48,649 bases of DNA from an uncultured Bacteroides sp. (GTDB lineage Bacteria > Bacteroidota > Bacteroidia > Bacteroidales > Bacteroidaceae), in assembly GCA_947074345.1 (NCBI GenBank), contig CAMTPH010000001.1, positions 1 through 48,649 of the forward strand, in the 5' to 3' direction. Numbering within the stretch: the first letter of the stretch is position 1; every line of letters starts with the position of its first letter. Below, one piece after another: positions 1 through 9,232 of this stretch. The translations under genes and the position numbers were made by a program. Below the pieces are notes generated by a model. That model did no database searches, had not been told where the DNA came from, and saw nothing but the letters and a program-made list of their open reading frames with translations.

Positions 1-18
1 CTGCTGAGCTAGCGAATC
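1..18 (-). tRNA. 5' end of a tRNA gene, cut by the window edge
   Basis: Read on the minus strand, the first 18 bases look like the start of a tRNA: a 7-nt acceptor strand GATTCGC, the U8-A9 pair TA, the D-stem strand GCTC and the start of the D-loop, AGCAG. A good Bacteroides-type promoter lies just upstream at 60-89, with about 35-40 nt between the predicted start point and the tRNA. The anticodon is outside the window, so the isotype cannot be read. The GATTCGC acceptor is compatible with a lysine tRNA from memory of the genus, but this is not shown here. The fragment is short, so chance resemblance is possible. Confidence 0.55.
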
Positions 19-59
19 AATCCTTTATTGCTTTATCAGTTATTTCCTGATTGCGAGTG

Positions 60-89
60 CAAAGGTAGTGACTTTTTTAAGACCTGCAA
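60..89 (-). promoter_or_regulatory. Bacteroides-type promoter for the leftward tRNA transcript
   Basis: On the minus strand TTG (plus 87-89) is followed after 19 nt by TACCTTTG (plus 60-67), a full match to the TAnnTTTG -7 consensus with proper spacing. It points left, away from the permease gene and towards the tRNA fragment. Confidence 0.6.
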
Positions 90-137
90 GTTTTGGCAGC
101 TATAAAATATATGAAATTACCTTTCGAAATATTTACT

Positions 138-1253
138 CTACTGGTTTTCAGACTCCTGTAATTCTTCCTCAATGATCTTTTCTTTGCGGATTACAAATCT
201 TTGATAGTAAGAAAGCATTAAAGAGGTTAGCGGAAGGGCAATAATCATTCCTAATATTCCCAATAATGAACCCCAAATAGATAGAGATAATAGAATGATT
301 GCGGGGTTTAATCCTGTTATTTTGCCCATAATCTTTGGCACGATGATGGTATCTTGAATAATCTGTACTATAACGAATATAGCAGCAGCCGATGCTAGGA
401 TGATCCAGAAATTACTTCCGGTATCAGCTGCTTTTAATATGGCTAGTAGTATTGTTGGTATTATTCCAATGAGTTGCAGGTAAGGAACCATGTTGAGTGC
501 CCCAATAAATAAGCCAAGACCAATAGCTAAGGGGAAATCTATGATAAGAAATCCGATGCTGAACAATATTCCTACACAGAGTGCTACAAGTGCTTGACCA
601 CGAAAATAGGTGTTCATACCTACTTGTAGATCTTTCACAAGGTTTGTTGAGAACTTACGATACTTCTGTGGTAATAGAGAAATCCAACCTTCAGCGATAG
701 CCTCATAGTCGAGTAAAATAAATACTATATATATTAATATAATAAATGATGCTAGAATGCTAAATATAATATTGAGAGACTCTCCCAATATAGTCCATAC
801 TTTGGGTAAAGCTTTTTTGAGTGTATCGACAAATGTCTCTTCATTAAAGAATTTATTAATGGTATCTATATCTAGGTTTTCATGAATAAAGCCCGATAAT
901 GTTTGAGGTATCTGTGAAGAATGGTTAAGATCGCTACTTAAGTATTTAAATAGTATTTGATTAACTCTTCCAAATTCTTCAATCATTGGGGGAACCAATA
1001 AAATGAAAATGCCAAACCCAATTGCTACGATAAGAAGCAATGCGCTAAAGGTTGATAAAGCTCGATTGCGCATTCGCATTTTGAATTGGAAGAATTTAAC
1101 CAATGGATAAATCATATAGGCGATAAGCCAAGCTATGAAAAAAGGAAGTAAAACACTGCTCAGTCTATTGAGCAACATTAGAAAGCCAACAAATAAAACT
1201 ATAAATATGACTCCTCGAATGAAACTATCAAAGGTTATCTTCTTTTTTTCCAT
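138..1253 (-). CDS. AI-2E family transporter (PerM/YdiK-like permease)
   Basis: The 371-residue protein is almost entirely hydrophobic helices. Two or three helices lie in residues 15-90, a soluble stretch at about 95-150, then a long helical block to about 350 and a charged tail rich in Glu and Lys. This is the plan of PF01594 proteins, inner-membrane permeases of about 350 residues named after autoinducer-2 export; in most members the substrate is unproven and some act as ion antiporters. It starts 69 bp downstream of the thymidine kinase stop on the same strand and no clear promoter lies between, so the two may be co-transcribed. Family assignment is firm; transport of AI-2 is not implied. 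Confidence 0.85.
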   Translation of the reverse strand: MEKKKITFDSFIRGVIFIVLFVGFLMLLNRLSSVLLPFFIAWLIAYMIYPLVKFFQFKMRMRNRALSTFSALLLIVAIGFGIFILLVPPMIEEFGRVNQILFKYLSSDLNHSSQIPQTLSGFIHENLDIDTINKFFNEETFVDTLKKALPKVWTILGESLNIIFSILASFIILIYIVFILLDYEAIAEGWISLLPQKYRKFSTNLVKDLQVGMNTYFRGQALVALCVGILFSIGFLIIDFPLAIGLGLFIGALNMVPYLQLIGIIPTILLAILKAADTGSNFWIILASAAAIFVIVQIIQDTIIVPKIMGKITGLNPAIILLSLSIWGSLLGILGMIIALPLTSLMLSYYQRFVIRKEKIIEEELQESENQ

Positions 1254-1322
1254 GTCTTTTAAATTATATATGATGTGTGCATCGCCTAATATGAATTATT
1301 TGATGGATATATGTAGAAAGCC

Positions 1323-1919
1323 TTAAACGGTCTTGTCTTTTTCGATTGCATTGTTGTAGCAAACACGGCACAAAGGTTCGTATTCGGCTGTTTCGCCCAA
1401 CATTACTTGTTTGTCATTCTTTACGGTACGGTGTGAAAAAGATGCAAGTTGTCCACATTTTACACAAATGGCATGTACTTTAGACACTTCATCGGCTATG
1501 GCACAAAGAGCAGGCATTGGGCCAAATGGTTTACCTCTAAAGTCCATATCCAAACCGGCAATGATTACGCGAACACCATTGTTTGCTAATTCGTTGCAAA
1601 CATCAACCAGTCCTTCGTCAAAAAACTGTGCTTCATCAATTCCTACCACGTCTATCTCTGAGGTGAATAATAATATACTTGCTGAAGAATCAATAGGAGT
1701 TGAGGCGATAGATGTAGAGTCGTGCGAAACAACTTCGGCATCAGAATAGCGGGTGTCGATAGCTGGTTTGTAGATTTCAACACGCTGACGTGCAAATTTA
1801 GCTCTCTTTAATCGTCTGATTAACTCCTCGGTCTTGCCCGAAAACATAGAACCACAGATAACTTCTATTCTTCCTCTTCTGCGAGTTTCATTATGTTGAT
1901 CTTCTGAAAATAGTACCAT
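1323..1919 (-). CDS. tdk: thymidine kinase (type II, zinc-binding)
   Basis: This 198-residue enzyme phosphorylates thymidine to dTMP with ATP in the pyrimidine salvage pathway in the cytoplasm. Visible motifs are the P-loop GSMFSGKT (about 23-30), the Walker B-like DEAQFFDEG, the lasso/substrate region YEPLCRVCY near the C-terminus, and two Cys pairs (CVKC and CRVC) that form the structural zinc site of type II kinases. Length is normal for the bacterial family. It is divergent from the gene at 2033, with a -7 element TATTTTTG on the minus strand at 1951-1958. Confidence 0.95.
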   Translation of the reverse strand: MVLFSEDQHNETRRRGRIEVICGSMFSGKTEELIRRLKRAKFARQRVEIYKPAIDTRYSDAEVVSHDSTSIASTPIDSSASILLFTSEIDVVGIDEAQFFDEGLVDVCNELANNGVRVIIAGLDMDFRGKPFGPMPALCAIADEVSKVHAICVKCGQLASFSHRTVKNDKQVMLGETAEYEPLCRVCYNNAIEKDKTV

Positions 1920-1950
1920 ATGTAATTAAACTGTTTTTTTAATTTAAAGG

Positions 1951-2008
1951 CAAAAATAGTACTTTTAAACTGTTGCAGATATTATTTCATTATTTATTTC
2001 TACATTTG
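1951..2008. promoter_or_regulatory. divergent promoter region (tdk leftward, 2033 operon rightward)
   Basis: Two TAnnTTTG elements point outwards: TATTTTTG on the minus strand (plus 1951-1958) towards tdk, and TACATTTG on the plus strand (2001-2008) towards the gene at 2033. No well-spaced TTTG -33 partner was found for either, so support rests on the -7 matches and their placement. Confidence 0.45.
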
Positions 2009-2032
2009 CAATGTATACTTATTGAAATTTGT

Positions 2033-2719
2033 ATGGATATAAAATCGCTATTAGGCGAAATAGAATTGAGCGTAAAGGAGCTAAAGTATCTTGTTGCTTC
2101 TTTTGCTATAGATCAAAATGATCAGGAATTGAAGGATGTACTTCAACGAAAGATCAATACAACTCAGCAACGATTGGATGAAATGAAAGCACTTGTAGAG
2201 GGTGATGAACAACCGATTCCAGTTATGCAGACTACTCCATTGAATATTGCTGAAACTCCTGAGACTGTTATTGAAGACGATAGTGCAGAGGATGAATGTA
2301 GCGTTATTGAAGAAGCTGTTGCTGATGATATAGCAGAGGAGAAAATAGAAAAGGATAAGGTTTTGGACGAAGAAATCGCAGTGGCTGCTGAAGAAGAAGG
2401 CGAACCTTTAACCGAGGAGTTGGCTATAGATTATTCTGAAGTTATCAAGGAAATTGCTATTGAACCATCAACTGTTATTGGCGAACGAGTTTATTTGTCG
2501 GGCGATTTGCGTAAATCAATAAGTCTAAATGATTCTTTTAGATTCTTACGCGATATATTTGGTGGCGATAATGAACTAATGAATCGTATCCTAGATCAGA
2601 TTTCAGAGATGAGCTCGTATGAAAGCGCATTGGCTTTCTTGTCAAGTAAAATAGAACTTGACGAAGAGGATGATACAACCGCATACTTCCTAAGTATGCT
2701 TCAAAAATACTTTAATTAA
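2033..2719 (+). CDS. hypothetical acidic protein, first gene of the rsmI operon
   Basis: I do not recognise a named family. An in-frame start at 1973 is possible, but it lies upstream of the -7 element at 2001-2008, and the next ATG at 2033 gives the cleaner 228-residue product beginning MDIKSLLGEIELSVKEL. Residues 1-55 look helical. Residues 60-150 are very acidic and low complexity. The last 65 residues form a compact helical segment beginning near SLNDSFRFLRDIFGG. There is no signal peptide or membrane helix, so it should be cytoplasmic. It ends 10 bp before rsmI. The disordered acidic middle between two helical ends suggests an adaptor rather than an enzyme, but this is inference. Confidence 0.75.
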   Translation: MDIKSLLGEIELSVKELKYLVASFAIDQNDQELKDVLQRKINTTQQRLDEMKALVEGDEQPIPVMQTTPLNIAETPETVIEDDSAEDECSVIEEAVADDIAEEKIEKDKVLDEEIAVAAEEEGEPLTEELAIDYSEVIKEIAIEPSTVIGERVYLSGDLRKSISLNDSFRFLRDIFGGDNELMNRILDQISEMSSYESALAFLSSKIELDEEDDTTAYFLSMLQKYFN

Positions 2720-2729
2720 TATTCAGGCA

Positions 2730-3404
2730 ATGGGAAAATTGTATGTAGTGCCTACTCCTGTAGGCAATTTAGAAGATATGACATTCAGAGCAATTCGTAT
2801 TCTGAAAGAGGTTGACCTGATTTTAGCTGAAGATACTCGTACTTCGGGTATTCTTTTGAAACATTTTGAAATTAAAAACGCAATGCAGTCGCATCATAAG
2901 TTTAATGAGCATAAGACTGTTGAAAGCGTAGTCAATAGAATAAAAGCAGGCGAAACGGTAGCGTTAATATCAGATGCAGGTACACCTGGAATCTCCGACC
3001 CGGGCTTCTTGGTGGTAAGAGAGTGTGTACGCAATGGTATTGATGTGGAATGTTTGCCGGGTGCAACTGCTTTTGTGCCTGCATTGGTTAGTTCGGGATT
3101 GCCCAACGACCGTTTTACATTCGAAGGTTTCTTGCCTCAAAAAAAGGGAAGAATGACACGAATGAAATTGTTGGCAGAAGAAAAACGTACCATGATATTT
3201 TATGAATCTCCTCATCGTTTGGTGAAAACTCTTACTCAATTCTGTGAATATTTGGGAGAGGATAGACAAGCCAGCGTGTCGCGCGAGATTTCTAAGTTAC
3301 ATGAAGAAACTGTACGTGGAAGCTTGAAGGAATTGATAACTCACTTCACAGAAAAAGATCCACGTGGAGAAATCGTTTTAATAATTGGAGGAATAGACGA
3401 CTGA
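2730..3404 (+). CDS. rsmI: 16S rRNA (cytidine-1402 2'-O)-methyltransferase RsmI
   Basis: RsmI uses S-adenosylmethionine to methylate the ribose of C1402 in the 16S rRNA P site, helping decoding fidelity. The 224-residue protein has the tetrapyrrole-methylase fold signatures: VPTPVGNLEDMTFRA at the N-terminus, ILAEDTRTSGILLKHF, the glycine-rich SDAGTPGISDPG loop, and LPGATAFVPALV. It is about 60 residues shorter than the E. coli enzyme because the C-terminal extension is absent; the catalytic core is complete. It is second in the rightward operon, 10 bp after the acidic protein. Confidence 0.95.
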   Translation: MGKLYVVPTPVGNLEDMTFRAIRILKEVDLILAEDTRTSGILLKHFEIKNAMQSHHKFNEHKTVESVVNRIKAGETVALISDAGTPGISDPGFLVVRECVRNGIDVECLPGATAFVPALVSSGLPNDRFTFEGFLPQKKGRMTRMKLLAEEKRTMIFYESPHRLVKTLTQFCEYLGEDRQASVSREISKLHEETVRGSLKELITHFTEKDPRGEIVLIIGGIDD

Positions 3405-3444
3405 TATAAATTTATTAATGAACAACTGTAAAACTTTTAAATGT

Positions 3445-4299
3445 ATGAAGAAGTTGGTAGTTTTGGCAGCTGGTGTTATAGCACTTGCTGCATGTGATGG
3501 AAACAAAGGTAAGAGAGAATTGCAAATCCAAAATGACTCATTGCAAATTGTATTGGCCGAACGTAATGCTGAGCTAGATGACATTATGGGCACTTTCAAT
3601 GAGGTTCAAGAAAGCTTCCGTCAAATCAGCGATGCTGAAAATAGAGTGGACTTACATCGTGGAAATCTAGGTGAAAACTCTAAGACAGCGAAACAACAAA
3701 TTACTTCTGATATCGAATTTATCATGAAGCAAATGGAAGATAACAAAGCGCAAATAGCAAAATTGCAATCTATGTTATCTAAGAGTCAAACAAATTCTGC
3801 TCAATTGAAAAAAGCGGTTGAATCACTAACTATGCAGTTAAGTGAAAAGCAACAACGCATCGATGAGCTTCAAGCAGAGTTGGCGTCTAAAAATATTCGT
3901 ATTCAAGAGTTGGGTACTGCAATCAGTGGATTGACTGCTGAGAAAGAAGTATTGGCAGAAGAAAACGAAGCTCAAGCAAAGACTGTAGCCGAACAAGCTA
4001 AAGCGATGAACACAGCATGGTTCGTTTATGGAACTAAATCTGAACTTAAAGATCAAAAGATCTTGCAAAAAGGTGATGTGTTGCGTAGTGCTGACTTCAA
4101 TAAAGACTACTTTACACAGATTGATATCCGTACAACTCGTGAAATCAACATCTATGCTAAGCGTGCTGAAATGTTAACTACACACCCAACAGGTTCTTAT
4201 GAATTGGTGAAAGATGGTAAAGGCCTATTGGTTTTGAAAATCTTAGATCCAACAGAGTTCTGGAGTGTGTCTAAATATTTGGTTATTCAAGTTAGATAA
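3445..4299 (+). CDS. coiled-coil lipoprotein
   Basis: An upstream in-frame ATG at 3418 exists, but the ATG at 3445 gives a canonical lipoprotein signal, MKKLVVLAAGVIALAAC, with the lipobox cysteine at residue 17 of a 284-residue product. Residues about 22-195 are a long heptad-like coiled coil rich in Gln, Glu, Leu and Lys. The last 85 residues form a globular domain beginning near TAWFVYGTKSELKDQ. This layout is common in Bacteroidales envelope lipoproteins of unknown role. Its stop overlaps the next start by one base (TAATG), so translation of the phosphatase is probably coupled. Function is not known. Confidence 0.8.
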   Translation: MKKLVVLAAGVIALAACDGNKGKRELQIQNDSLQIVLAERNAELDDIMGTFNEVQESFRQISDAENRVDLHRGNLGENSKTAKQQITSDIEFIMKQMEDNKAQIAKLQSMLSKSQTNSAQLKKAVESLTMQLSEKQQRIDELQAELASKNIRIQELGTAISGLTAEKEVLAEENEAQAKTVAEQAKAMNTAWFVYGTKSELKDQKILQKGDVLRSADFNKDYFTQIDIRTTREINIYAKRAEMLTTHPTGSYELVKDGKGLLVLKILDPTEFWSVSKYLVIQVR

Positions 4300-4994
4300 T
4301 GAAATATAAAAATCTATTTTTTGATTTAGACGATACAATATGGGCTTTTTCAGCCAATGCACGTGATACATTCGAAGAGATGTATCACGTGCATCATTTG
4401 TATAAGTACTTTGATTCTTTTGATCACTTCTATGCTATTTATAAAAAGCGTAATGAAGAGTTGTGGGCTGAGTATGGACGAGGAGAGGTTACAAAAGATG
4501 AATTGAATCGTCAACGTTTTCTGTATCCTTTGCAAGTGGTAGGGCATCCCGATGAGGCTCTGGCTAAACAATATTCAGATGACTTTTTAAATACGATACA
4601 TACTAAAAGCAAATTGATGCCGCATGCTATTGAGGTTTTAGAGTATCTATCTCCTAAATACAATCTTTATATCTTATCGAATGGTTTTCGCGAACTGCAA
4701 TCACGCAAAATGAAATCGGCTGGTGTTGATAGTTATTTTAAGAAGATAATACTGTCTGAAGACTTAGGAGTATTAAAACCATCTTTGCAGTTATTTAATT
4801 TTGCATTATCTGCCACGCAATCCGAAGCTAGTAATACACTTATGATTGGTGATAGTTGGAGTGCAGACATTGTTGGTGCAAATGGTGCAGGCATTGATCA
4901 AGTTTATTATTCAACCAACGGTGGTACGACTGATTTTTCCTTTAAACCCACTTATCATATCGATAGTCTTGAATGTCTCTATGATATTCTATAA
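4299..4994 (+). CDS. HAD-superfamily phosphatase, YjjG-like
   Basis: The 231-residue protein has all four HAD motifs: FDLDDTIW (nucleophile and acid Asp) near residue 9, LSNGF, the lysine in LGVLKPS, and MIGDSWSADIVGA near residue 183. An alpha-helical cap lies between motifs I and II. Family members of this size and cap type remove phosphate from pyrimidine nucleoside monophosphates (house-cleaning nucleotidase YjjG) or related small molecules. The exact substrate cannot be read from sequence. It is cytoplasmic and its start overlaps the preceding stop by one base. Confidence 0.85.
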   Translation: MKYKNLFFDLDDTIWAFSANARDTFEEMYHVHHLYKYFDSFDHFYAIYKKRNEELWAEYGRGEVTKDELNRQRFLYPLQVVGHPDEALAKQYSDDFLNTIHTKSKLMPHAIEVLEYLSPKYNLYILSNGFRELQSRKMKSAGVDSYFKKIILSEDLGVLKPSLQLFNFALSATQSEASNTLMIGDSWSADIVGANGAGIDQVYYSTNGGTTDFSFKPTYHIDSLECLYDIL

Positions 4995-5045
4995 TTTTAT
5001 GTGTTAACACGTCAAACCTATTTTACTCTCATTATCTTTTTAGTC

Positions 5046-5699
5046 ATGGAAAACTTATTGGCTTTTGCTCTATTGTGTTTTACTTCATTTTTTACTTTAA
5101 CCAATCCTCTCGGTACTATGCCTGTCTTTCTAACCATGACTCATGGAATGGAAGATGAACAACGCAAATCGATTGTTCGTAGAGCTACCTTTGTTGCTTT
5201 CATCACATTGATGGTGTTTGTTTTTACGGGTAAGTTCTTATTTATGTTCTTTGGTATATCGACCAATGGTTTTCGAATCGCCGGTGGTGTCATAATCTTC
5301 AAAATAGGTTTTGATATGCTTCAAGCGCGCTATACACCGATGAAGCTCAATAGTGATGAGATTAAAACTTATGCTAATGATATTTCTGTAACGCCACTTG
5401 CTATTCCTATGCTTTGTGGACCCGGTGCTATTGCAAATGCTATTGTATTAATGGCAGATGCCAATACTGTTCCAATGCAGATGACGCTTATTGGAATGAT
5501 TGCATTGATTTACTTTATCACTTTCTTGATATTGCGTGCTTCTACTCGTTTGGTGAAGCTGATGGGTGAAACAGGCAATAATGTAATGATGCGTTTGATG
5601 GGTTTGATATTGATGGTGATTGCTGTTGAATGCTTTGTTAGCGGATTAAAACCTATTCTTGTTAATATCATTCACGAAGGTTTTTCTTTGAGTCTATAA
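5046..5699 (+). CDS. MarC family integral membrane protein
   Basis: The start at 5046 (MENLLAFALLCFTSFF) gives a 217-residue protein of the usual MarC length; an upstream ATG-like frame start at 5001 would add 15 residues. Six hydrophobic segments are visible, with the family motifs FFTLTNPLGTMPVFLTM near the N-terminus and PLAIPMLCGPGAIANAI in the middle. MarC-like proteins (PF01914) are inner-membrane proteins of unknown transport role; the early link to antibiotic resistance in E. coli was not upheld. It is the last gene of the operon and is followed by a terminator at 5768-5811. Confidence 0.88.
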   Translation: MENLLAFALLCFTSFFTLTNPLGTMPVFLTMTHGMEDEQRKSIVRRATFVAFITLMVFVFTGKFLFMFFGISTNGFRIAGGVIIFKIGFDMLQARYTPMKLNSDEIKTYANDISVTPLAIPMLCGPGAIANAIVLMADANTVPMQMTLIGMIALIYFITFLILRASTRLVKLMGETGNNVMMRLMGLILMVIAVECFVSGLKPILVNIIHEGFSLSL

Positions 5700-5767
5700 T
5701 CATGTCTTTGTTTAAGACATTATCACTCCGTATTATCTAAATATTTATTATTTCGATCTTTATTGTG

Positions 5768-5811
5768 TAAGCCGTGTATTCGACAATTTGCTTGAATATA
5801 TGGCTTATTTT
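5768..5811 (+). terminator. rho-independent terminator of the rsmI-marC operon
   Basis: A 16-bp stem (5768-5783 with 5792-5807, 8-nt loop) is followed by TTTT. Three of the pairs are G-U wobbles, all with G on the 5' arm, so the hairpin is continuous only in plus-strand RNA. That fixes its direction as the end of the rightward operon. Confidence 0.7.
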
Positions 5812-6003
5812 GTATATTTATGCTATTTTGAAGTCTTTGATATTTGCAATATGATAATATCAAAATGTGAAATAATGATCTAGTTATTTAATGTTTTGTT
5901 AATATTATAGGTTTATTAACTACTTTATCGATTTAAATGTGTCAATATGTTATAATTTAGGCGTTAATGCTGATAATTGGTATATTAATTGCTCTTTTTG
6001 TGA

Positions 6004-6067
6004 TATCTTTGCAAAATGTTATAATCAGGTAACAACAAATACAAAGTAAAACTTTAAGAGAGAATTT
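6004..6067 (+). promoter_or_regulatory. promoter -7 element and shared leader of susC1
   Basis: TATCTTTG (6004-6011) matches the Bacteroides -7 consensus; no well-spaced TTG partner is present. The bases after it, GCAAAATGTTA, and the run TTTAAGAGAGAATTTATG at the start codon recur in front of the susC gene at 16330, and the latter also (one change) before 10966. Confidence 0.5.
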
Positions 6068-9000
6068 ATGAAAAGAAAATTAATGTCGTTACTGACATGT
6101 CTTTTTGTGGGCATAAGTTTGGTAACTGCACAAACACAAAAAGTAACAGGGCTTGTACTCGCTGAAGAGGATGGCTACCCTGTAGTTGGTGCATCAGTAT
6201 TGGTAGAGGGTACTAGTATTGGCACAATTACCGATATCGATGGTAATTTCACTTTGGCAAATATTCCTTCAGATGCCAAGAATTTAGTTATATCTTATAT
6301 CGGTATGATTTCACAAACAGTAGCTATTCAACCAACAATCAAGGTTGTTTTAGTTTCTGATAGTCAAACGCTCGACGAAGTTGTGGTTACTGCAATGGGT
6401 ATGAAAAGAGAGCGTAAAGCATTGGGTTATGCTGCTCAAGACTTGAAGGCCGATCAATTAAACACAGATGGTACAACATCTTTGGCTAGTGCTATTCAAG
6501 GTAAGTTGACTGGTGTTGACATTCGTCAATCATCAGGTATGCCTGGTGCTTCTTCACAAATTGTAATTCGTGGTGCTCGTTCTTTCTCAGGAAATAATCA
6601 ACCTCTTTATGTGGTAGATGGTATGCCTATTAGTTCAGGTGCTGACTTCTCTACAGGTAACTCAACTACTGGTGCCAATATTTCTGACCGTAGTATTGAT
6701 ATTAACCCTGAAGATATTGAAAGCATCAATGTATTGAAAGGTCAAGCAGCTTCTGCACTTTATGGTATCCGTGCCTCTAATGGTGTAATCATTATCACAA
6801 CAAAACGTGGTTCGTCGATGGTGGCTAAACCTCAAATTACGGTTACAACAAATATGAGTGCCGAACGTGTATCTCGCAAATTTGAGCGTCAAACTGTATA
6901 TGCTCAAGGTAATAGCATTGCTTCTGGTTTCAATCCAAACTCTTCTATGACTTGGGGACCTAAGATTTCAGATTTAGCTAATGACCCTACTTATGGTTAT
7001 GGTGGAAAGTATCTAGGTGGTGCACAAGGACAGTATTACAGTACAAAACGTGCTGCTGCAGGTCTTGACCCATGGACTACTCCAGAAATCTACGACAACG
7101 TAGGTGACTTCTTGGGAACAGGTTTCACTGAAAATACAAACATCTCTATTGCTCAAACAAAAGATAAAGTGTCTTATTCGTTTGGTGCAAGCAACTCTTA
7201 CCAAAACGGTATTATTCCTTCAACAGGTATGAATCGTTGGGGTGCTCGTGGTTTGGCAGATTGGCAGTTGACTGATGAGTTTAAGACTGGTTTCTCTGTA
7301 AACTATTCTAGCACAGCAATTACATCTGCTCCAGGTGCAAACTCGGGTATTATGAATGTTATCTATTCGGCTCCTGCTGAATATAACTTGAAAGGAATTC
7401 CTTACTCAGCTCCTGGTGATCCAACTCAACAAATTCTTTTCCGTGGTACAAACTTCAACAACCCATATTGGTGGGCTGATAATGACAAGTACTCACAAGG
7501 AACTGAACGTGCTTATGGTAATACATACTTCGAATATCGTCCTAAAATTAATTGGGGTGATAACTATAACTTAGTTTTCCGTGAGCAAGCTGGTATCGAT
7601 TTCTATACTTCAAACTATAGCGATATTGCTGAAGTTGGTTCTGCTGCTAACCCTGCAGGTGAAATCACTAACTATGGTGTTCAAAAGAGTATCTTCAATA
7701 ACTTGTTTACAGCTACTTGGTCTGGTAAATGGGATAAATGGGCGTTGGATGTTATCTTGGGTAACGAGGTAAATCAAGACAATAGCCGTGTTTGGAGCTA
7801 TTACGGAAGCAACTTTAACTTCTATGGTTTGCCAACTATTGGTAATGCCACAAGCTACAAGTCTGCCGAGTATACTCGTAAAGAGCGTTCAGTAGGTTTC
7901 TTTGGAAGTGCATCTGCATCTTTCAACAATATGCTTTACTTAACTCTTACTGGCCGTAATGATTTCGTTTCTACAATGCCACGTGGTAGTCGTAGTTTCT
8001 TCTATCCATCTGTATCATTGGCTTGGATTTTCACAGAGCTTGAAGCTTTGAAAGAAAACAGTATTTTATCATTCGGTAAAGTTCGTACATCTTTCGCGCA
8101 AGTAGGTCAAGCAGGTACATACTATAACAATTATATGTATACACCTTCATATGGAGCAGGATTTTACTCATCTACGCAGGTTATCTATCCAGTAGGTAGT
8201 GGTGTGTCTTCATATGTTCCATACTATACTCTTTACGATCCAAACTTGAAACCTCAAAATACGTCAAACGTAGAGGTAGGTCTTGATTTGAACTTCTTCA
8301 ATAACCGTTTGCGTTTCGAATATACCTATAGTTATCAAAATGTAACAGATCAAATCTTTAGTGTACCTATTGATGGATCTACAGGTTATAGCTCATTCGT
8401 AACAAATGCTGGTGAGATGAGAACTAATGCTCATGAGTTGTCGATGACAGCTACTATTCTAGAGCGCAAAGATTACTCTTTAGATCTTGGTATCAACTTT
8501 ACGAGAATTAACAACCAAGTAATATCTCTTGCAGAAGGTGTAGAGTCTATTATGTTAGGTGGTTTCGTTGAACCACAAATCCGCGCACAAGCAGGTAGCA
8601 CATATCCTAATATCTATGGTACTGCATTCTTGCGCGATGAAGCAACAGGTTTATTGATTCTTGATGCTGATGGTCTTCCACAAGGTACTGCAAACAGTGT
8701 GAACTTAGGAGATGCATCACCTGATTTCGTGATGGGTATCAACTTAGGTGGTCGTTACAAACGTTTGTCTTTGAGCACAACTTGGAGCTGGCAACGTGGT
8801 GGTAAGATGTATCACGGTTCTAACCTTGTTATGAACTATTTTGGTGCAACAAAAGAATCATTGCCTTACCACGAAGGAACTGTTGAAGTAACAGGTATGC
8901 AAAACGGCGAAGTAGTTACATTGGATGTTAATGGTCAAGACTACTGGATGTATTATAACGATGTAACAGAAGCGGGTATCTACGATCAAAGTTTCTTTAA

Positions 9001-9214
9001 ACTTCGTGACTTAACTCTTAACTATCAATTGCCAAAAATTGCAGGTGTTGACGTATCTGTATTCGGTTTTGCTCGTAATGTATTGATTTGGGCTAAGATG
9101 CCTAATTTCGATCCAGAGTCTTCTCAAGGTAATGGTAATATGAGTGGTTATTTCGAGCGTTTCTCTGTACCTAATACATCAAGCTTTGGTGGTGGTTTGA
9201 AACTAACATTCTAA
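6068..9214 (+). CDS. SusC/RagA-type TonB-linked outer-membrane transporter (paralogue 1)
   Basis: The 1048-residue protein has a type I signal peptide (about 1-21, ending VTAQ), a carboxypeptidase-D-like beta-sandwich (about 24-105; VVGASVLVEGTSIGT), a TonB plug with the SusC signature SALYGIRASNGVIIITTKRG (about residues 230-250), and a beta-barrel to the C-terminal GGGLKLTF. Such proteins form the outer-membrane pore that, with a SusD lid, imports oligomers using TonB energy. It is 18 bp upstream of its susD partner. A closely similar pair follows at 10966. There is no N-terminal signalling (STN) domain, so anti-sigma control through this protein is unlikely. Substrate is unknown, as no degradative enzyme is adjacent. 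Confidence 0.93.
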   Translation: MKRKLMSLLTCLFVGISLVTAQTQKVTGLVLAEEDGYPVVGASVLVEGTSIGTITDIDGNFTLANIPSDAKNLVISYIGMISQTVAIQPTIKVVLVSDSQTLDEVVVTAMGMKRERKALGYAAQDLKADQLNTDGTTSLASAIQGKLTGVDIRQSSGMPGASSQIVIRGARSFSGNNQPLYVVDGMPISSGADFSTGNSTTGANISDRSIDINPEDIESINVLKGQAASALYGIRASNGVIIITTKRGSSMVAKPQITVTTNMSAERVSRKFERQTVYAQGNSIASGFNPNSSMTWGPKISDLANDPTYGYGGKYLGGAQGQYYSTKRAAAGLDPWTTPEIYDNVGDFLGTGFTENTNISIAQTKDKVSYSFGASNSYQNGIIPSTGMNRWGARGLADWQLTDEFKTGFSVNYSSTAITSAPGANSGIMNVIYSAPAEYNLKGIPYSAPGDPTQQILFRGTNFNNPYWWADNDKYSQGTERAYGNTYFEYRPKINWGDNYNLVFREQAGIDFYTSNYSDIAEVGSAANPAGEITNYGVQKSIFNNLFTATWSGKWDKWALDVILGNEVNQDNSRVWSYYGSNFNFYGLPTIGNATSYKSAEYTRKERSVGFFGSASASFNNMLYLTLTGRNDFVSTMPRGSRSFFYPSVSLAWIFTELEALKENSILSFGKVRTSFAQVGQAGTYYNNYMYTPSYGAGFYSSTQVIYPVGSGVSSYVPYYTLYDPNLKPQNTSNVEVGLDLNFFNNRLRFEYTYSYQNVTDQIFSVPIDGSTGYSSFVTNAGEMRTNAHELSMTATILERKDYSLDLGINFTRINNQVISLAEGVESIMLGGFVEPQIRAQAGSTYPNIYGTAFLRDEATGLLILDADGLPQGTANSVNLGDASPDFVMGINLGGRYKRLSLSTTWSWQRGGKMYHGSNLVMNYFGATKESLPYHEGTVEVTGMQNGEVVTLDVNGQDYWMYYNDVTEAGIYDQSFFKLRDLTLNYQLPKIAGVDVSVFGFARNVLIWAKMPNFDPESSQGNGNMSGYFERFSVPNTSSFGGGLKLTF

Positions 9215-9232
9215 TTTTTAATTATTGAAGAA

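Larger units (their letters stand above)
5700..6067 (+). other. gene-free stretch between marC and the first susC
   Basis: This 368-base AT-rich gap holds the terminator at 5768-5811, then two short inverted repeats: TTTGATATT (5836-5844) with AATATCAAA (5856-5864), and GTTAATA (5898-5904) with TATTAAC (5914-5920). The promoter element TATCTTTG follows at 6004-6011. I found no open reading frame or other gene in it. Confidence 0.6.

Noticed and set aside
1411..1749. 112-codon plus-strand open frame
   Set aside because: It is antisense within thymidine kinase, whose motifs are complete.
1973..2032. 20-codon N-terminal extension of the gene at 2033
   Set aside because: It begins upstream of the TACATTTG promoter element at 2001-2008, so it could not be in the mRNA if that promoter is used.
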